DNA of 64,000 bases from Sipunculus nudus. Lineage: Eukaryota > Annelida > Sipuncula > Golfingiida > Sipunculidae. The position numbers and the translations under genes are program-made. Positions 23,101 to 34,266 of the stretch are shown piece by piece; the stretch's first letter is position 1, and each line of letters begins with the position of its first letter. A model generated the notes under the pieces. That model was not told the origin of the DNA, did no database searches, and saw only the letters and a program-made list of their open reading frames with translations. Where the stretch lies: NCBI GenBank assembly GCA_026874595.1, contig CM049321.1, positions 20,308,979 to 20,372,978 on the forward strand. The letters run 5' to 3'.

Positions 23101-24167
23101 ATACTTGTGACGTAAACGTTTAACATTATCAGTAAAGCATTAAATGGTGATAATTAATATGCTCCATGTGCAAATATGCATGGGCTATCTGTATATTTTA
23201 CCAATTAAGCAGCTTCATGACATTGATAAATTAAATCAGCAGTAAGCACGCATATTCCCAAACAATATCGGCCACCATCCATGGGGTGAAGACATTGCTG
23301 TTTATATATTTTTATCTTCTTTGTAAATAGTGAAAACATTTTAGGATATATGCACACAAATAATGTTTCAACATATACCCCAGCGACACATTGCTTTGAA
23401 AAATCCCGTGATTAATGTCTCAAATTGTAAACTACCTGTGATACGATGTGATATGCCAGCTGTAAATGTGTAATATATGTTATTATTGCTCTTTTCGGTA
23501 AAAAAAAACACTTTACAGAAAGTAACTTCAGAAAAGGCGTAAACGTCGCTTTGTTTTAAGTTTATAAAATCTGAATGAGTATTGCTACCATAGAGCAAAC
23601 TGAGTTATTACACGAAGGACCAATCCTTAAAAGCTTTAAAGAAGAGATGTAGTGTAACGTCAGTACTATAACAAATGAATGCATGCACCGTTACGGCTTT
23701 GTGACTAGCTATAAAAAACACATTAAGCGAAATTAGAAGCGCTGCTCTTTGAATTCATCGGGCCATTTGGTTTTTGTGCACATGTTTTCCGAATTTCGTA
23801 TATCCATAGCAGGTTAATAGAGGTAAATTTTGGTAATACATTCTTGGTTCCTTTATTGCTCAATTTCGGAAAAATGAGATACGGAATATCGAGTTATACA
23901 TATATTATGGTCGAGCTGGATCAGGGGTATGTGTAGATATAACCTTGAACTGATTACAGAGGAAGACATTCTCTTATATATAGATATATTGAATATTATA
24001 TTATATATAGTGAATGCATACACGAACAATAGGAATCCCCACAGGGGGCAAAATTTCGTTCGTTAGAATTAAGACATAGTTTTAATTGGTATGTTATAAG
24101 TATATTTAAGATATCCCTTTTAGGCGAACCATAGAGAACTTGATCGACCTGCATTTTGCCTGCTCAC
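23101..24167. other. Unassigned AT-rich DNA downstream of locus A
   Basis: No further ankyrin exon could be found in this stretch. If locus A continues in the 3' direction (towards lower coordinates), its next exon is not recognisable here. Confidence 0.4.
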
Positions 24168-24266
24168 CTTGTTCTGATGCTCAATTCTGCTTCCGTTTTC
24201 TAGAAGGAAGTCAAGCAATTCCTTGTTTCCATTTCTTGCAGCGTCAAACAAAGGCGTCTCACCCTC
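24168..24266 (-). CDS. Locus A, ankyrin-repeat exon (third seen)
   Basis: A 99-nt exon coding exactly one 33-residue ankyrin repeat (EGETPLFDAARNGNKELLDF, then LLENGSRIEHQNK). It is flanked by an acceptor (TTTATCAG) and a donor (AAG|GTGAGC), both phase 0. It keeps the TPLF..A..G...LL..LL..G consensus. It lies downstream of two similar exons at 25002-25100 and 25186-25284. Ankyrin repeats act as protein-binding surfaces. Its place at the 3' end of locus A suggests a ligand- or partner-binding tail; this is inferred from position. No stop codon or terminal exon was seen downstream. Confidence 0.75.
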
Positions 24267-25001
24267 CTGATAAACCAAAGATACAATTCTTTGGGTCCCA
24301 GTAACGATACCGTGTAAGATTTATCTGGCATGATAACAATTAAGTAAATGAGATAAATATTTATTTCTGGCACTGTCTCCAACATTCTAACCTCTACTCG
24401 CTAGCCGGGATTTTAAGACGAATGTCTCTACTCGAAACGGGTTCCAATAGAGCGGTTTCATTCATATATGACATGATTGCCTTTCCCAATTATCATCAAA
24501 ATTCTTTCCCTATTGTAGTAAAAATTATGTCCATTATAAATTAAAAAATAATGGGCGACCCTTTTCTAACACAGGGAGCTGTCATAGTGTTTACTGAAAT
24601 AAAGTGTGTTGAGAATTTCACTTGGTCAAACTTATTTTGTCTATTCGAGGTAGTCCCCTGTTTTGTTTAAATATATACAATATAATTTTCAAATAATTGA
24701 GAAAAATTCCAAATGATCACCAAAGCTTACGAAACACTTAAAAATTACTTCTGTTTGTCAATTACAAATGTCAATGAAGCTCATAGGTAAACTACACAAT
24801 AACCTTTGCAACTATAACAAATATTTTGCCAATTAACTGGCAATTTTATGATATAATGTGCAAATGTCGAATTGTTAAGAGTTTTTGAACAATTATTACA
24901 TGTAGTTCCTTAAAATACTTTTAAAATCAACAAAAAATAAAATGAATTGTTTAGGGTTCTTGCCAATGAATACCAAAATTTAAGGGCGAGGCACTCCATA
25001 C

Positions 25002-25100
25002 CTTGTTCGAATGATTAAGGTCGGCTCCCTTCTCTGTCAAAAGCTTCACAGAACGAATCTTTCCGTCTCGAGTGGCTTCAAATAATGGAGTTTCGCCTCG
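25002..25100 (-). CDS. Locus A, ankyrin-repeat exon (second seen)
   Basis: A 99-nt phase-0 exon coding one ankyrin repeat (RGETPLFEATRDGKIRSVKL, then LTEKGADLNHSNK). The acceptor is ACTCCTACAG and the donor AAG|GTATGG. It is about 60% similar to the exon at 24168-24266. The matching size and phase mean exons of this type can be added or lost without breaking the frame. Confidence 0.75.
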
Positions 25101-25185
25101 CTGTAGGAGTTAATTGATTATTATTTTAAGAGAGCAAATAGAAATTAGCGAATGTATGGGGAAGGATAAATATACTTGTAGTTAC

Positions 25186-25284
25186 CTCGTTTGTGATATC
25201 TGCTGGTACTGATTCCTTCAAACACCATAACATCATAACCAGGGACTCGTCTTTTGCTGCTTGGAATAAGGCTGTTGGCTTTGC
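25186..25284 (-). CDS. Locus A, ankyrin-repeat exon (first seen)
   Basis: A 99-nt phase-0 exon coding a divergent ankyrin repeat (AKPTALFQAAKDESLVMMLW, then CLKESVPADITNE). The acceptor is ACTAAACAG and the donor GAG|GTAACT. It lacks the usual G in the TPL region but keeps the ALF.AA.. core. The preceding exon (25763-26119) ends in phase 1, so one more exon is probably unseen between 25.3 and 25.76 kb. Confidence 0.65.
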
Positions 25285-25762
25285 CTGTTTAGTCATTATA
25301 AAAAAGAGGACAAAAGCCTGGAGAAATCAAGCCAAAAAGACATACTTACTCAGATAATTACTAACCGTTCATTTTTACGATTCATTTTGCAGATTTCCCC
25401 ATTAAGGTTCTCAAGGATCTGTTCTTCATAAACATAGGTATAAATAAAAAAAAACCGTCAGCTTTTTCATTGCGCTCACCATACAAAAAACGTATAATTA
25501 ACCAGTTGGACCATATTCTACCTGTACAGTCAATGGAGTATTTTGTAGGAAAGCATGCCATAACTAACGATTATAAAGAGGTTGAACGTGATGAAAGTGT
25601 TATTTTTATATCAAAAGATATACAAAATGTGTTTTACCAGCTTTCTAGTCCAAATTAAAAAGCAGTCAGCAGCAAAAGTTTTTATGCATATGGGACAGTT
25701 TTGAATCCAATTATTTAAATAAGCTTGATCTGTATATGTGAATTAAAATTGCTTTTAAATAC

Positions 25763-26119
25763 CTCCCTCTCCAAGTAACTGTGCTTGTATCGTAATTTGT
25801 CGATGAGATTTATGCTCAGGATCTGCATTCCAAATCTCTAGTTGTGCCAATCCTAGCAGACGGTTAACAACGCCCTCTGCCGTCTGTGATCTTAACTTCT
25901 GTCTAGACTCCTCATCTGGCGTGAACACGTTTAAGATCATGGAGCCAGATTCTGCACTGATAATATTGTGGATGTGTTCCGCCAAAACTGCAATGGCTTC
26001 AAGACACGGATCCGATGGTAAAATTGGGCACGTTTTCCAGTCATTCAAGCGGCTTATCAGCTTCTTTGTATACTTGGCACATTTTTTCAGGTTAACGCAA
26101 ATTTTGGATGTTATTCCAG
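25763..26119 (-). CDS. Locus A, helical exon between GT-like domain and ankyrin repeats
   Basis: A 357-nt exon with acceptor CTCCGAACAG and donor GAGGGAG|GTATTT, both in phase 1. Its about 119 residues look mainly alpha-helical: a Lys/Cys-rich helix (NLKKCAKYTKKLISRLNDW), CLEAIAVLAEHIHNIISAES, then TPDEESRQKLRSQTAEGVVN and a closing segment. The block LEAIAVL..HI.NII.AE.GS recurs in locus B at about 49050-49115. I do not recognise the domain. Its position between a central domain and a repeat tail recalls the helical linker regions of multi-domain receptors. The reading frame across the exon is intact. Confidence 0.6.
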
Positions 26120-26463
26120 CTGTTCGGAGGTAATGGTCACGTTATTTAGATATATAAAGTAATAAGACCTAAGATAAATTATTTGACTCAAATACGTAGG
26201 ATTTTTTTTTTTATTTTTGAGTTCACTTGTGTTATTTTATGTCTTTGGATAAGTCACGAATACCAAACGCGCATCACGGCATGTCACATTAAAGTTATAA
26301 ACTCTAAACTATCCTTAAACCAATTCTTGAAGCTTCGCTTAGGTGACTGATATAATACAACGGTAACTACATCTATCTTTTGACTAAATCAGATATTTAT
26401 TCGGTGAACACTTTGCTTTCACTTTGCTTTGTGCGAAACGGAACAGTATATTTATATATATAG

Positions 26464-26465
<2 letters not shown>

Positions 26466-26503
<38 letters not shown>
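26466..26503. repeat. (TA)n microsatellite in a locus A intron
   Basis: About 38 bp of TA next to the GT-like exon. Confidence 0.95.
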
Positions 26504-26506
<3 letters not shown>

Positions 26507-26541
26507 CAAAAAGATGTAAACATGAACCATAACGAACTAAC

Positions 26542-27580
26542 CAAGACAGGCAAGAACTGCGTTTTTTTCTGATAACTTCATCACCATGTTACTTGAGACC
26601 GCCATTGAAAGTAGAAGTGCCCTTCAGACGGCCCCAGGATGATCATCAATTATTTCCTCTACTTGTTGAGTAAGGTGTTCCATGTTTTCTTCGTCAAATG
26701 CGGTAACTTTTCCTTCCAAGTCCATAAACCTAAGAAGATGGTACAAATGCGAGTCCTTGTGTACAACGAGCGGGACACCATGAAGCAAAGGCTGCATTGC
26801 AGCCCAGTTGAGAGCATCACATCTGCATAGATTTAACCAGATACTGTCTTTCAGGTAATGCCGTACGTCAGTTTTATTACTTAATTGATGGATGTTCACG
26901 GGAATATCCTTGACGTTTATTTCAGGGAGGAAAATAGGATTGACATAAATGACAATCTCTTCAACTTTGTCTTGGCGATGGTCTTTCACTTGCTGGAGGA
27001 TTTTCAGTATCAAACCATTGGCATGACTGTTCTTCTCAGAAGAAAGATCAGCAATAACCCTGATCGGTTTTGAATTTTCGAAATGGCCTCTTCCATGGAA
27101 GTGAATGGCAGGCTTTTCTATGTAAGGAATGAACATGTGTTTTGTTTTCTGGCCTCCCTCGAAATAGTAACTCCAGGTTTCGTAAGTCAGAGATCCTAGG
27201 AATAGATTATGATCAGCTTCCCGGTGGTATTTCGTATTATTTTCAAGTGCTTTTCTGTATGTGCTGCCAGGAATATTCGCCTTTTCATCTATTGGATACC
27301 GTGTAAGAAACGTGATTTTCGTTTTGTCCCAGCACTTTCTCTTCAGCTTCAGAGCAAGCTCTGCTGTGTCAGGCACCAGGGCTATAATGTTTGTAACCTG
27401 TTTCCGGACTTCTGTTGATACACCCGTCACAGAATTACTGAAAAATGTCCTCAATTTTCTCCCATATTTCTCTTTTAAATAATCAGCAAGGTAGATCATC
27501 TCTGACCCTACTTCAGTGTTGGTCTCCTCGGTAACAGGAGATAAAAACACTACATATGGTACTCCGATATTTTGTACTGT
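26542..27580 (-). CDS. Locus A, GT4/GT-B glycosyltransferase-like domain exon (in-frame TGA near its end)
   Basis: The exon starts at the acceptor TTTCTTTATATTTTCAG (27581) in phase 0 and reads TVQNIGVPYVVFLSP. About 320 residues follow the order of a GT-B fold of the GT4 type. A first Rossmann half has EVGSEMIYLADYLKEKYG, IIALVPDTAELALKLK and ADHNLFLGSLTYETW, followed by MFIPYIE. A second half has IRVIADLSSE, ILKILQQV, WLNLCRCDALNWAAMQPLLH and GVPLVVHKDSHLYHLL. The usual catalytic E-x7-E is not evident, so this may be an inactive relative. No P-loop is present. TGA at 26624-26626 interrupts the frame. Sequence similar to locus B continues past it to the donor at 26541 (NAVLACL then G|GTTAGT), so the stop is probably a mutation. 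Fold assignment is from pattern only. Confidence 0.55.
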
Positions 27581-28112
27581 CTGAAAATATAAAGAAACTT
27601 AAGGTTAGAAACAGTGAGGGTAGAGTCACATCAATATCCCTTATTTTTTTTTCCAATCCAACTTTGACATTTAGTAAACCGTTGTTTGGTTGAACACTTT
27701 TACGTGGGTACACCAATATACCCAACTGATTTTCAGAAAATCCTTTCCCAAGATATGGAATAAATAATGTATCATGTATATAACCTCAACAGATTGATAC
27801 ATTATTCAGATAATGTCACACGGAGAGACTTAATTTGAATAAATTCAAACATGTTTTCCTAAATAATTGGTGGATAAATATATTGCTTATATTTATAATT
27901 TATAACATTAAACTTATCTTGTTTATACTTATAATTCATTACAAGAAATATAAGTATCATCACGAACACTGAATTGGTCAACGTTAATAAAAATTAACTG
28001 AAATAAGGGTGTTTTACCTGATGTTTTACTCAAGACATAATATATGAGAAAAAGGTGAACCTAAAATATGCTTTGTTGACGGATATAACAATATATTTAG
28101 TTAATAACCTAC
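27581..28112 (-). other. Probable intron of locus A
   Basis: AT-rich DNA between the donor CTG|GTAGGT-type site at 28113/28112 and the acceptor at 27581. No other feature is seen. Confidence 0.4.
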
Positions 28113-28160
28113 CACACCCTTACAAGAGCCAAACACTTTGCACATGCAGCTACGGTCTTC
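28113..28160 (-). CDS. Locus A, short Cys-rich upstream exon (candidate)
   Basis: A 48-nt frame EDRSCMCKVFGSCKGV has the acceptor TTTATTTATTTTAG and the donor GTG|GTAGGT, both phase 0, matching the phase-0 start of the GT-like exon. It carries three cysteines in C-x-C...C spacing. A further acidic candidate exon ending CAG|GTATAT at 28455 (coding ...MDDSEPYNEDERQ) would also join in phase 0, but its acceptor is poor. No start codon for locus A was identified. Confidence 0.4.
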
Positions 28161-28816
28161 CTAAAATAAATAAATAAATAAATAAATATATATGTGTGTA
28201 GTGTGTGTAACCCTTTCATAAAACACACATTCATTACGTGCAGAATAATTCTTCCTGCACGGGAAATATTTTAATGTAGAGAAAATACGAAAATAGGAAC
28301 CTAAAAAACAGCGTGATATACCCGTTCATATACGTTTCATTTAATAATGTTGAAGCAACAGGTAATAGCATCAGATCCCCGTGAATCACGCACACATTGT
28401 AAATATCTCTAGGTTTGCAGTGTCTGCCTGTTTATCATTTAATGTTAAATATACCTGTCTTTCGTCTTCATTATATGGTTCAGAGTCATCCATTTCTGCA
28501 AGGCATTGTTCATTGGCGTAACAATTGTAACAACACTTTTTTTTCTTTTTTTTATACTAAGTTTTTTATACTATTAAATACTTTACACATTAAATTAGAA
28601 ATATACTCACCAGCAGACAGATAGAGGGACATATCTGGGGAAAATTATAGCCCGCGCGAAACTTGCATGGGGATCGCATGCAGTGTATGGCCGTTGATTT
28701 TTGCAAAGCCCTGTTGCTCCCACTATAACATCCTTGTTTGGTTTTATGTACAGAGAGACGCATTACCATACGGCAGGCTGGATCTTAATGTAAATATGCA
28801 CAGCAAACATTATGTT
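28161..28816. other. Upstream of locus A: AT-rich DNA, (AAAT)n
   Basis: It contains a short (AAAT)n at 28162-28188 and the weak candidate exon ending at 28455. No CARD-like exon was found on this strand. Confidence 0.35.
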
Positions 28817-29077
28817 TACAGTGTTACCTCTAAAAAGTAAGCAAATTTGAGACTTGGACAAACTGTCTATTTTATATAGGTGGCCACTATATGGAGGACC
28901 AGATTACATGATGAATAGTCATATAGAGTGTCAAAATATCTGCCCACTATATAGAGGTGCCCAGTATATTGGGGTCCAGATCACAGTATAAATAGGCATA
29001 CATAGACTGTCAAAAACTGTCCACTATATCCAGGTGCCCACTTCATGCAGGTTCGCACTAAGAGAGGTTTCACTGTA
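28817..29077. mobile_element. Small TIR element (MITE), pogo/Tigger-like ends
   Basis: The left end TACAGTGTTACCTCT (28817-28831) and the right end AGAGGTTTCACTGTA (29063-29077) are inverted repeats with two mismatches. The outermost TA on each side is the expected TA target duplication. The interior carries loose repeats of GTGxCCACTATATxxAGG. At about 261 bp it has no coding capacity. Confidence 0.7.
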
Positions 29078-29219
29078 TTTCATAAACTTGTTCTATACAT
29101 AAAAATAGTTTTATTCGCAAAATACCCTGGACCATTATAAAGTAACTGTATATTCAGTGTGCAATGCAGTGAATGCTATCCTTCCATTCACCAACTGGTG
29201 TCGGTAATTAAGTTTTGCA

Positions 29220-29222
<3 letters not shown>

Positions 29223-29270
<48 letters not shown>

Positions 29271-29279
29271 TATATATTT
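29223..29279. repeat. (TA)n microsatellite
   Basis: TA tract of about 57 bp directly abutting the left end of a TIR element. Confidence 0.95.
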
Positions 29280-30597
29280 ATACTGTGGATTCATAATTGT
29301 TCGTTTGGTTGTTATTTTCGTGGTATTGATGGGCGACTTTTATCCACGAAATTAAAAACCCAATGTTCATTAAGTTTTTAATAGATCTTTTAAAAGTCCG
29401 TCTTCCCTATGCATCGAGTTATGACATCGTGATTGCCCGCTGTCACCGTCCATGCTATCAATAGTATAGGTCAATAAAACGCACAGAAAGCGATCCATAA
29501 CCTATAAATTAAAAAATAAAATACTTAGTAAATTTTATTTTGTGAGGAAAGATATTTAGTTCTACCTTCGGTTGAGTTAAAAAGTCAAGATTTAAGCAGT
29601 GTCGGACTTATTACTTGTACAAGTGATGGTTTGAAAGTGCGTCTGCACTAGCTCACATGCACTGGTATGTGTAGACTTGCTCTCTCTGTCTCATATTAAC
29701 TCGCTAAACGTCGTAGTTAAGGGTCATTTTGCAGTGACTGCACTGCTGGTCGTATTTACTTGTTTGTTAAAATAATGTCATTTTTTAAATTATATAACAG
29801 TAGACAGGGAATTGGTTTCTAGACAGTTTGGTTGTGAATCCGTGCACTGTAACTTGGATGCCGTTAATGACAGACTCAGCCGACTTGCAGCTGATGCGGC
29901 CGAGTGATGGAGTGACGGCCTCCGCATGATTTCTGGCGCAAGTACCCTGTGAAGTTGGGAACAAAATGATAACTGCGCCTTGTAAACAAGGCAACCCCAC
30001 CCCTTAGCTGTTTCCTGTTAATTACAGACCAAACAAAAAGTGCTCAACCGTACGGCAGCGTTACTCTAATTGGTTCCCGCGCATGGTGATGAGTCACGAG
30101 CAGTTAAGCACAATTTTGAGTTGGGGCCTAGTCTAACTGTGGGTTCATTCCGGATAAGCACTGGTCCTACTGTAGTAGAAGTATAAACCGGGTTTTTTTT
30201 CTGAACGAACGCCGAGACTTGCTATCACTAACCTAGTAATGCATGATTTCATTTGATAGACACATGTGAAATTATCCTTGAGAAATCTATTAATAAACAT
30301 TCCCCCCCCCTTTTTCAGATAAGTCAAACGATATTTTAGTTGTTGTGTCATTGAGCGCACGAGACTGCATGAAGCTGACATTTGATTTAATGAGTCCTAA
30401 AGTTGTAAACTTTAAGTGCACTTTTTCAACGAACAATCACTGATCTTTGGCTTATTTTCAGTTGTGTTCAAAAATAAATTTTGATAAAATGCATAAGCGG
30501 GAACGATTTATCCACAAAAGTTTTAACCCAACGAATAGTTTTTCCAATCAAAACCTAGAAATTTTAAACCCACGATATTTTCTGAATCCACAGTATA
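29279..30597. mobile_element. TIR element (~1.3 kb, non-autonomous)
   Basis: TATACTGTGGATTCA at 29279-29293 is matched by its exact reverse complement TGAATCCACAGTATA at 30583-30597. Weaker symmetry continues inwards (TTTTCGTGG against CCACGATATTTT). The flanks allow a TA or TATA target duplication, but the left flank is itself a TA tract. No transposase is recognised, so it is probably a deletion derivative of a TA-targeting (Tc1/mariner-type) element. Confidence 0.7.
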
Positions 30598-33502
30598 TAT
30601 CAACATGTGATTACAGTTAGCTTTACTTTGGCTTAAATGTATAAAGCCTGTAGCAGTATCACTATAATTATATGGATATACATTGTAAGTGAATACTTCA
30701 ATTGAGAAATAACAGAAAAATATCGTGAGATATATTTTTTTATAAGAAGCTGTACGCTTTTTAAAATGTTATGCAGAGATCTTGATTTGAACCCATCTGC
30801 TCTTCCCCTTACATTTCTTTTTTGAGAATTTTCTCTTCTACTTTAAACAATAAAGTTTAACATGAAGGCACTATATACACGGATGACTCTAACAAAATAC
30901 CATGCTACCTGAAATGGCAAGGTGGGCATTTCAAGTAGTATGCGTAGCATCAACAGTTCACGGACTATGACTTGCTTGTATGATTTTCATCTCTACAGTT
31001 TGTTGCCTTAGTATTAGGTGCTACTGTCTGGCAGCAAATTTTGAAAGTGAATCGTATTTGTGTTAATACAATATACTTACTGACCAATCAAGGAGAGGTG
31101 AGGTGGTCGCCTGCGCAACCTGCCTCCACGTACTGAGGATATGACTAATGAAGTTACCAGTTATTGGTGTCGCAAGATTTCATCGCTAAACACAGCTTTG
31201 GTCAACCAGGCACTGCGTATTTAAAAGCTAAAGATATATGGCGAATATAATTCAAAACATTTTAATTCTGGCAATTCATGAAATATTGGAGCTATCATTG
31301 CACGTTGCAGGTTGTGTGTTATCATCACGAGATCAGTTTATTAGCAGATCATGTAAAAGATTTAAAATCTGAATGCGGGGAGTGCTACAGTGAAAGAAGA
31401 TATCGTATATCGTGTTATTAAAAAATATACTCAACAGGTATTACGGAAGTATATAAAAATCTTTAAGACCTGAATGTAATATCAATCATAATCCCTAATA
31501 CATAATAATTCTCACTTGAACCGCCTCAATTAAGGTGAATGCACCACCGGATGTCAATGGCGGTCATTATTGGAATTTTCTTCAGATGTAATTACAACAT
31601 ATTTTGAAAGTACACAAAGCACATCTACCCAATACATAATATTACACGACTGTCTTATTTTCTCACCGGCGGTACCTCCCATGTTAAACGAGCAAAAGGA
31701 GCAGGAGTCAGGCGAGTTGTTTAGTGACGTTCCAGTTATAAGGCTGTCGAGATTTAATCGCTTATGTGTCTGTGGTCAATCGGTCTCTGCGTAATAACTG
31801 CTACGGGTGGAAAAAAGGCTTCTAATTGATTTTGCTTATTCGCGAAACATCGGGAATAGCAGGAGGCGATGTTATCACGACCTCAGAACCGATTCTGTAA
31901 AAAGATTTCGTTATCGATATATTAAGTGCTTCATTCTGACTGGAACTGGAACAGGAACTCGTATAACCACTGGTCCTAGAAGAAACAAGCTAAGCAGGCA
32001 TAACGTGAGTAAATATTCGTCCCGGATATTGCATACAGTCAAACATATTGTAGTCCTTACGCCAGCCTAGTCTTTACATCCAATCATTATTCTATATGAC
32101 AATGGAAACCAAAAGTATATATGACCATATACTTTCCGCTCAATGCATATACAACCCTGCGTTTCTTAATGATTTATTTAAAATTCGCCTTTTAGGGTTT
32201 CTGAATGTAACCATTGTTTTCCCACGTATTTTACTATTCCGAGTTGTATGTCTGACAAGTATAACGACCCGCGGCAGGATATATTACCTGTACACGTGAT
32301 AAAGATTCTAAATATTGTCGTCTTAAGCCAGTTATTTATGGTTGCCTGTGAGGAGTTACTCATAGAATGAGGACGAACCATTTGCTCTCATCTTATTTTA
32401 AATATTAAACCACAGGAATTCAACAGGTCACCGCCGTCGTTTAGTTAAACGTCGCTCATGAGACTATGAAACGTTATGCTGAAGTGCCTCTCATTCACAA
32501 AGAATATTAATCTTTTCAGAATACAAATTTTATATTCAACCTGGAACTACGGTAGATTTGGTAAAAAAAATATGAAGGGTTGGATAACATTAATATTCTT
32601 TACACCTGGATGTAAAGATAATCCGTAACCCATAATTTTATACGTACTTGAACCCTCTCACTTCATACGATTGTACAAAAAGATTTAAGTAAAAATAACA
32701 GATTTGTTCACGGTGATATACCTGTAACACTGACGCTTCTTATTGTCTCATACCTCACAAAAGGAATTATGTTTCACTATAATTAATAATGTTCGTTTTA
32801 AATTTTAATATGGCATTATCTGGATGGGGTTATTCTATATCTTCAAGCAACAATATTTACATAATCTACTGACGTGTGTTGATGATTTACAAAGACAATG
32901 TGGCAGTCCAAACTGATAGTGGTTAATATTTGATGCAGTGTTCTGTCAAAATGATGTATTAAGGAAAACATGCAAGTCGTGGAAAAAGCATGAGTTATGA
33001 ATTAAGAAAGGACCTACATTGTACTATCTCGCTTTGGGTAAATATATACTACTCTATGAGTGTGGTTTATTGCCAGACGTCTTCAAAAACATCTTCATCG
33101 GGCGTTCGCTTTACATATATTTTTTAGGAATGAAACAATACAAGCAATAACCTCGGAGTTTAAAATTTGACGGATTTTACTGTATCGAAGCTCTTTATCG
33201 CCTATGTACCCCTCAGTCTACTTTAAACGTTCGCTGGTGGACCACTCCACACGCATACAACAATTATGGCGATGGCGAACAGAGAGAACCATATGTTTAT
33301 TTATTTAAAATACTTTGTTACAGATGTCTGTGTGCAGGGATGTTCCATGTGTTGTTGACATTTGGTTCGTATAGCACGCATAGCTCGTTGCCAAGACAGC
33401 ATCGCGTGGCCGAGCCGGGCCAGCCCACGTGTGAACCCTGATATGTAGAAACACAGCGATGTTGTTCTAGATTTTCCTGTAACGCGTGTGTACTGTGTAT
33501 CA
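30598..33502. other. Unassigned AT-rich DNA
   Basis: No gene, RNA or recognised repeat. Open frames here (for example 31570-31794 and 31807-32070) lack domains, splice-site support or codon pattern. Confidence 0.4.
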
Positions 33503-34036
33503 TGTTAGGTTCTTTGGATTGTTCGGGAATGGAAAGTTCTCGGCTTGAGGTGAGAAGTTATAAATAGGGGGTTGTATTTAGAGCCGAGAGGGAGGGGAGA
33601 GAAATATTCCAGCGGACACAGAAGCGTGTAAGTCAGTTTTGGACCTTTTCCGATAAGTGCGGCAATTATAGGGTTTCCTCTAAATTTGTGACGGATCTTA
33701 TATAGTCTTCAATTTGCTTTCGGGATTATAACAAGAACTTAATCTCTGGATTACAAAGGATTGATTTTGTGAATGAACTCGACTATTTCTCTCTGAGAAC
33801 ATTTATGTGAACAGTTCATCTTGGTTGTACATTATAAAGGACTTGTTATCGCTGTGACAGTGGTGGTATCTAGGTACGGTCCACTTTATTTATATACTTG
33901 TATTGATTTGCTGTTGTACTGTTGTTATACTGTAAAACTGTATTGATTTTGTGTATTGTAATGTAAGGATTGTTTTAAGAATAAATTATAAGTATTTGTT
34001 AAAAAACACTAACTTCTTTATTCATTCCCCTAGACA
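33503..34036 (+). mobile_element. LTR-like segment (possible solo LTR)
   Basis: The stretch begins TGTTAGG and ends CTAGACA. It has a TATA box (TATAAATAG, 33559-33567) about 56 bp from the start and a polyadenylation signal AATAAA at 33980-33985. This start-promoter-poly(A) order is that of an LTR. No internal gag/pol, primer-binding site or clear target duplication was found, so an ordinary promoter and 3' end are not excluded. Confidence 0.3.
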
Positions 34037-34182
34037 TTTCACGCTGCCTTGTGTGTGTTGATGGTTTGTATTTCTAATAAAGTATGAAAATTACTACTTA
34101 AGTAAGATTTGAATCACGAATTTAATCGAAGGTATAGAATCGATATTTGGAATCGATTCTAAGGCCATCAAATTTTTACAGG

Positions 34183-34183
<1 letters not shown>

Positions 34184-34263
<80 letters not shown>
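34184..34263. repeat. (TA)n microsatellite
   Basis: About 80 bp of TA with one phase slip. Confidence 0.95.

Positions 34264-34266
<3 letters not shown>

Noticed and set aside
25383-25440. Extra locus A exon between the helical and ankyrin exons
   Set aside because: A 58-nt frame with possible splice sites exists, but it would leave phase 2 before a phase-0 ankyrin exon, and its acceptor is weak.
26542-27580. Locus A central domain as a NACHT or NB-ARC NTPase
   Set aside because: No G-x4-GK-[ST] P-loop or Walker B pattern is found. The order of motifs fits a GT-B fold better.
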